Below are positions 54,015 through 64,000 of a DNA stretch of 64,000 nucleotides, one piece after another. The position numbers and the translations under genes were made by a program. This stretch comes from Schlegelella_A sp963778525 (GTDB lineage: Bacteria; Pseudomonadota; Gammaproteobacteria; Burkholderiales; Burkholderiaceae_C), in NCBI GenBank assembly GCA_963778525.1, contig CAVZUJ010000001.1, positions 620,001 through 684,000 of the forward strand, read 5' to 3'. The notes beneath the pieces were generated by a model. It ran no database searches. It had not been told where the DNA came from and saw only the letters and a program-made list of their open reading frames with translations. Numbering within the stretch: position 1 is the first letter of the stretch; each line of letters opens with the position of its first letter.

Positions 54015-55223
54015 ATGTGCGGCCACGCAAAACGCATGGGCACATCCCCATTGACGATCCTCGCCGTCTTTCTGCGACTCGGGTTGACCTCCTTTGGCGG
54101 CCCGATCGCGCACCTCGGCTATTTCCGCACCGAGTTCGTCGAGCGTCGACATTGGATGGAAGACCGGGCTTTCTCCCATCTGGTGGCCTTGTGCCAGTTC
54201 CTGCCGGGCCCGGCGAGCAGCCAGGTGGGGATGGGGATCGGACTTGCCCGGGCGGGCTGGCCGGGGGCGCTGGCCGCGTGGATCGGATTCACGCTGCCTT
54301 CGGCCGTATTGCTGATCGCCTTTGCCTACGGCATCGCCAATGACGGTACGCTGGCCGACTCCGGTGTCGTCCACGGGTTGAAGGTGGTCGCGGTGGCCGT
54401 GGTCGCGCAGGCGGTGTGGGGCATGGCCAGGTCGCTCTGCCCGGACCGCGCCCGTGCGGCGCTCGCCGTCCTGGCGGCTTTGCTGACCTTGACGCTGCCC
54501 TCGGCGGCGGCCCAGATCGCCGCGATCGCGGTCGGTGGCCTGCTCGGTTGGAGCTTGCTGCCTCGGCTCGCCCAACCGCCGGACCCTTTGCTTTCCTTCG
54601 GCGTCTCGAAAGTCGCGGGTACGGTCTCACTGGCGTTGTTCGGCGCGCTCCTGCTTGCCCTTCCACTACTGGCCGCGGCGACGCATTCGCCGACGATGGC
54701 CCTGCTCGATGGCTTCTACCGTTCAGGCGCTCTGGTCTTCGGGGGCGGGCATGTGGTGTTGCCGCTGCTGCAAGCCACGGTGGTGCCAGGCGGTGCGGTC
54801 AGCAACGCCGACTTCCTCGCCGGCTACGGTGCCGCTCAAGCCGTTCCCGGCCCGCTGTTTGCCTTTGCCGCCTACCTCGGCGCCGTGATGCACGGTTCGT
54901 TGAGCGGCTGGTTCGGCGGGCTCATCTTTCTCGTCGCCATCTTCTTGCCCGGCTTCTTGCTGCTCGTCGGCGCACTGCCCTTTTGGGATGTGCTTCGCAA
55001 ACGGGCCGACATTCAGGCGGCGATGGCCGGCGTCAACGCCAGCGTCGTCGGCATCTTGTTGTCGGCCCTCTATGACCCCGTGTGGACGAGCGCCATCCAT
55101 TCGCGGGCGGACTTCGGCCTGGCCCTGGTGGCTTTCGGGCTGCTGGTCTACACCCGAATGTCGCCGGTCGTCGTCGTTGCCCTGTCGGCGCTCGGCGGGT
55201 GGTTGCTGACGCCGACCGTCTGA
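54015..55223 (+). CDS. chrA: chromate transporter ChrA
   Basis: A 402-residue long-form CHR transporter with two homologous halves: LRLGLTSFGGPIAHLGYFR and then QFLPGPASSQVGMGIGLARA in the first, and LVFGGGHVVLPLLQA with AQAVPGPLFAFAAYLG in the second. These are the conserved FGGP and PGP-type motifs. ChrA exports chromate from the cytoplasm using the proton motive force, although some members have other anion substrates. Two starts are possible, ATG at 54015 or 54036, neither with a strong ribosome site. It converges on the hybrid kinase gene 53 bases away. Confidence 0.9.
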   Translation: MCGHAKRMGTSPLTILAVFLRLGLTSFGGPIAHLGYFRTEFVERRHWMEDRAFSHLVALCQFLPGPASSQVGMGIGLARAGWPGALAAWIGFTLPSAVLLIAFAYGIANDGTLADSGVVHGLKVVAVAVVAQAVWGMARSLCPDRARAALAVLAALLTLTLPSAAAQIAAIAVGGLLGWSLLPRLAQPPDPLLSFGVSKVAGTVSLALFGALLLALPLLAAATHSPTMALLDGFYRSGALVFGGGHVVLPLLQATVVPGGAVSNADFLAGYGAAQAVPGPLFAFAAYLGAVMHGSLSGWFGGLIFLVAIFLPGFLLLVGALPFWDVLRKRADIQAAMAGVNASVVGILLSALYDPVWTSAIHSRADFGLALVAFGLLVYTRMSPVVVVALSALGGWLLTPTV

Positions 55224-55276
55224 GGGCCGGACCGACTCCGCAGGCTCCCACGGTCGCCGGCGGGCACGTCACGCGC

Positions 55277-57039
55277 TCATTCGAGCGGGCGCGCCGCGCC
55301 TGCCAGGGACGCGAGCAGCGCGTCTTCATCGACCGGCTTGACCAGATGGCTGTCGAAGCCCGCGGCCTCGCTTCGGCTCTTGGCGTCGTGGTCACCCCAG
55401 CCCGTCAGCGCGATCACGATCGTTTTCTTCCCCCAGGGCTGCTCCCTGATCCGTCGACAGACCTGGTAGCCATCGATGTCGGGCAGACCGATGTCGAGAA
55501 CGATCGCCTCCGGCCTGAATTCGCTCGCCTCGGTCACGGCGCTTTCGCCGTCGTGCACCGTTCGCACGTCGTGACCCATCAAGGCCAGCAACTCGGCCAA
55601 GGTTTCCGCGCTGTCATGGTTGTCATCCACGACCAGGATCTTCATTGCAGCGGCTGTCGCCAGGCCTGTGTCAGCCGCCTCGCTTGCAGAGTCGGCAGGC
55701 GGCGCCGCGCGCGCGCTGTGCAGCGGCAAGGAGACGACGAACGCGCTTCCCTGGCCCAGCCCGCCGCTGCGCGCTTCGACGCGGCCACCATGCAGCTCGA
55801 CCAGATGCTTGACGAGCGACAGGCCGATGCCCAGGCCGCCGCGCGATCGGGAGGCCGCGCCTTCGACTTGCGCGAACATCACGAAAACCTGCTGCAACTG
55901 GTCGGCGGCAATGCCGATTCCGTTGTCGTGCACGGCGATATCGACCTCGGTGGCGCTCCGCTGCACGCAGAGCTCGATGCGGCCGGCCCGGTCGGTGTAC
56001 TTGGCTGCGTTGCCGAGCAGATTCACCAGGACCTGCGCAAGGCGGGTCACGTCGACGTCCACCAGCACGCCGGGCTCGAGCCGAGGCAGCACCAGTTCGT
56101 GCCCCGCTTCGTCGATGAACGGACGGCTGGCCTCGACGGCGAGATCGACCACCTTGGAAAGCTCGACGAGCTCGCGGCGCAATTCGATCCGGCCCTGATT
56201 GATCCGGCTGACGTCCATCAGATCGTCGATGAGCCTAGCCATCACGCCGACCTGGCGCGCGATGATGTCGCGGAAGGCCAGGGACGACTGGCCTCCTGCC
56301 TGCTGTCGTTGCAAGATGTAGACGGCATTTCGCACCGGAGCCAGCGGATTGCGCAGCTCGTGGGCGAGCGTCGCGATGAACTCGTCCTTTCGCTGGTCGG
56401 TCAGGCGCAGCTCCGCTTCCAGCTGTCTGACCGCCTGCGTCCGCTCGTCGACCCGTCGATCCAGGTCGTCGTTGAGCGCCTGGAGTTGCTGCTCGGCTCG
56501 ACGACGCTCGGTGACCTCGGCGAGCAGGGCGCGATTCGAGATGGCGATCTCGCGGCTCTTGCGGTGCAGCTCGGCGAACACCGCCACCTTGGAGCGGAGG
56601 ACGGCCGCGTTGACCGGCTTGTGCAGATAGTCGACCGCGCCGCTGCCGTAGCCTTCGAGGACATGCTGGTCCTCGTTGTAGTAGGCGGTCAGGAAGATGA
56701 TCGGCACCCGCGCGGTCTTGCGCCGGTCCTTGATGATCTGGGCCAGCTCGAAGCCGGTCATGCCGGGCATCCGGATGTCGAGGATCAGCAGGGCGAACTC
56801 CTCGGCGACCAGCGCCAGCAGCGCCTGATCGGCGGACTCGGCGCGCACCAGGCGGTAGCCCGGCAGGTCGAGGACGGTTTCGAGCACGGTCAGATTCTTC
56901 GGCTCATCGTCGACGATCAGGATGTTGATCGGCGCGTCGGCAACCGTCGACAGCAGCGCGCCCGGCCGGCTGGAGATGTCGTGTCCTTCGCCGCTCGGCA
57001 CGGTGCCCTCGGGCGTCTGTTCTTTGCTCACGGCCGGCC

Positions 57040-57043
<4 letters not shown>
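55277..57043 (-). CDS. hybrid histidine kinase (receiver-kinase-receiver)
   Basis: A 588-residue cytoplasmic signalling protein. Residues about 37-150 are a receiver domain (NILIVDDEPKNLTVLETVL, then LLILDIRMPGMTGFELA with the phospho-Asp). A coiled coil leads to the kinase core: the phospho-acceptor His in LAHELRNPLAPVRNA, N box NLLGNAAKYTD, and G boxes DNGIGI and GGLGIGLSLVKHL. The C-terminal receiver is ILVVDDNHDSAETLAELLAL with IVLDIGLPDIDGYQVCRRI. It has no output domain. The ATG overlaps the stop of the large poly-HAMP kinase (ATGA), so both are made together and may form a phosphorelay. This gene reads cleanly, unlike its upstream neighbour. Confidence 0.92.

Positions 57044-64000
<6,957 letters not shown>

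Noticed and set aside
55227..55260. Hairpin between chrA and the hybrid kinase as terminator
   Set aside because: Arms pair only with a bulge and no T run follows on either strand.

Overview
This window is GC-rich, densely coded bacterial chromosome. The gene families point to a betaproteobacterium of the order Burkholderiales: alternative complex III joined to a caa3-type oxidase, a ChvE/GguAB sugar system, DctPQM-type TRAP transport, an ECF41 sigma factor and a poly-HAMP hybrid kinase. The taxonomic call is inference; no rRNA or tRNA gene was seen. There is no CRISPR array, insertion sequence or phage gene, and no intergenic gap reaches 300 bases.

Layout. 1-3.4 kb: the end of a flavoprotein, a thiolase, a TauE-like permease and a small Cys-rich membrane protein. 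3.6-15.6 kb: one tightly overlapped operon, actA-B-C-D-E-F, a small membrane protein, a SCO copper chaperone, then coxB-coxA-coxC and a subunit IV. It encodes a quinol:cytochrome c/oxygen respiratory chain. 15.6-29.1 kb: a stress and repair neighbourhood with two hemerythrin-like proteins, an FdhF/YdeP molybdoenzyme, a PilZ protein, a ParB-like protein, a YetF-like protein, an ATP-dependent DNA ligase, an NRAMP-related transporter, a phospholipase D-type enzyme, a KatE-type catalase and a formaldehyde dehydrogenase.

29.2-34.1 kb: two small hypothetical genes, then a four-gene minus-strand operon (epimerase, FAD monooxygenase, ECF41 sigma factor, epimerase). A promoter matching the ECF41 consensus precedes it and a hairpin-T7 terminator follows it. 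34.1-41.1 kb: a sugar uptake locus. chvE is divergent from a keto-deoxy-sugar-acid dehydratase, gguA, gguB and a GntR regulator; an AI-2E family transporter follows chvE. 41.2-47.2 kb: a second GntR-controlled divergent locus, with an unknown protein and a Gfo/Idh dehydrogenase on one side and a TRAP transporter plus type II dehydroquinase on the other. This suggests uptake and use of a quinate/shikimate-like compound. 47.2-49.3 kb: a cation exporter, fdhD and a Ser/Gly/Gln-rich protein. 49.4-55.2 kb: two beta-barrel-like proteins, a cupredoxin-like protein, a GGDEF-EAL protein and ChrA.

55.3-64 kb: two translationally coupled hybrid histidine kinases on the minus strand. The upstream one runs off the window and has about fifteen 92-residue HAMP modules, then GAF, kinase and three receiver segments. 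As given it is broken by many single-base indels, while only three likely frameshifts were found in the rest of the window (coxA, the YdeP-like enzyme, one hemerythrin). Local consensus error is the simplest explanation, though real decay cannot be excluded.
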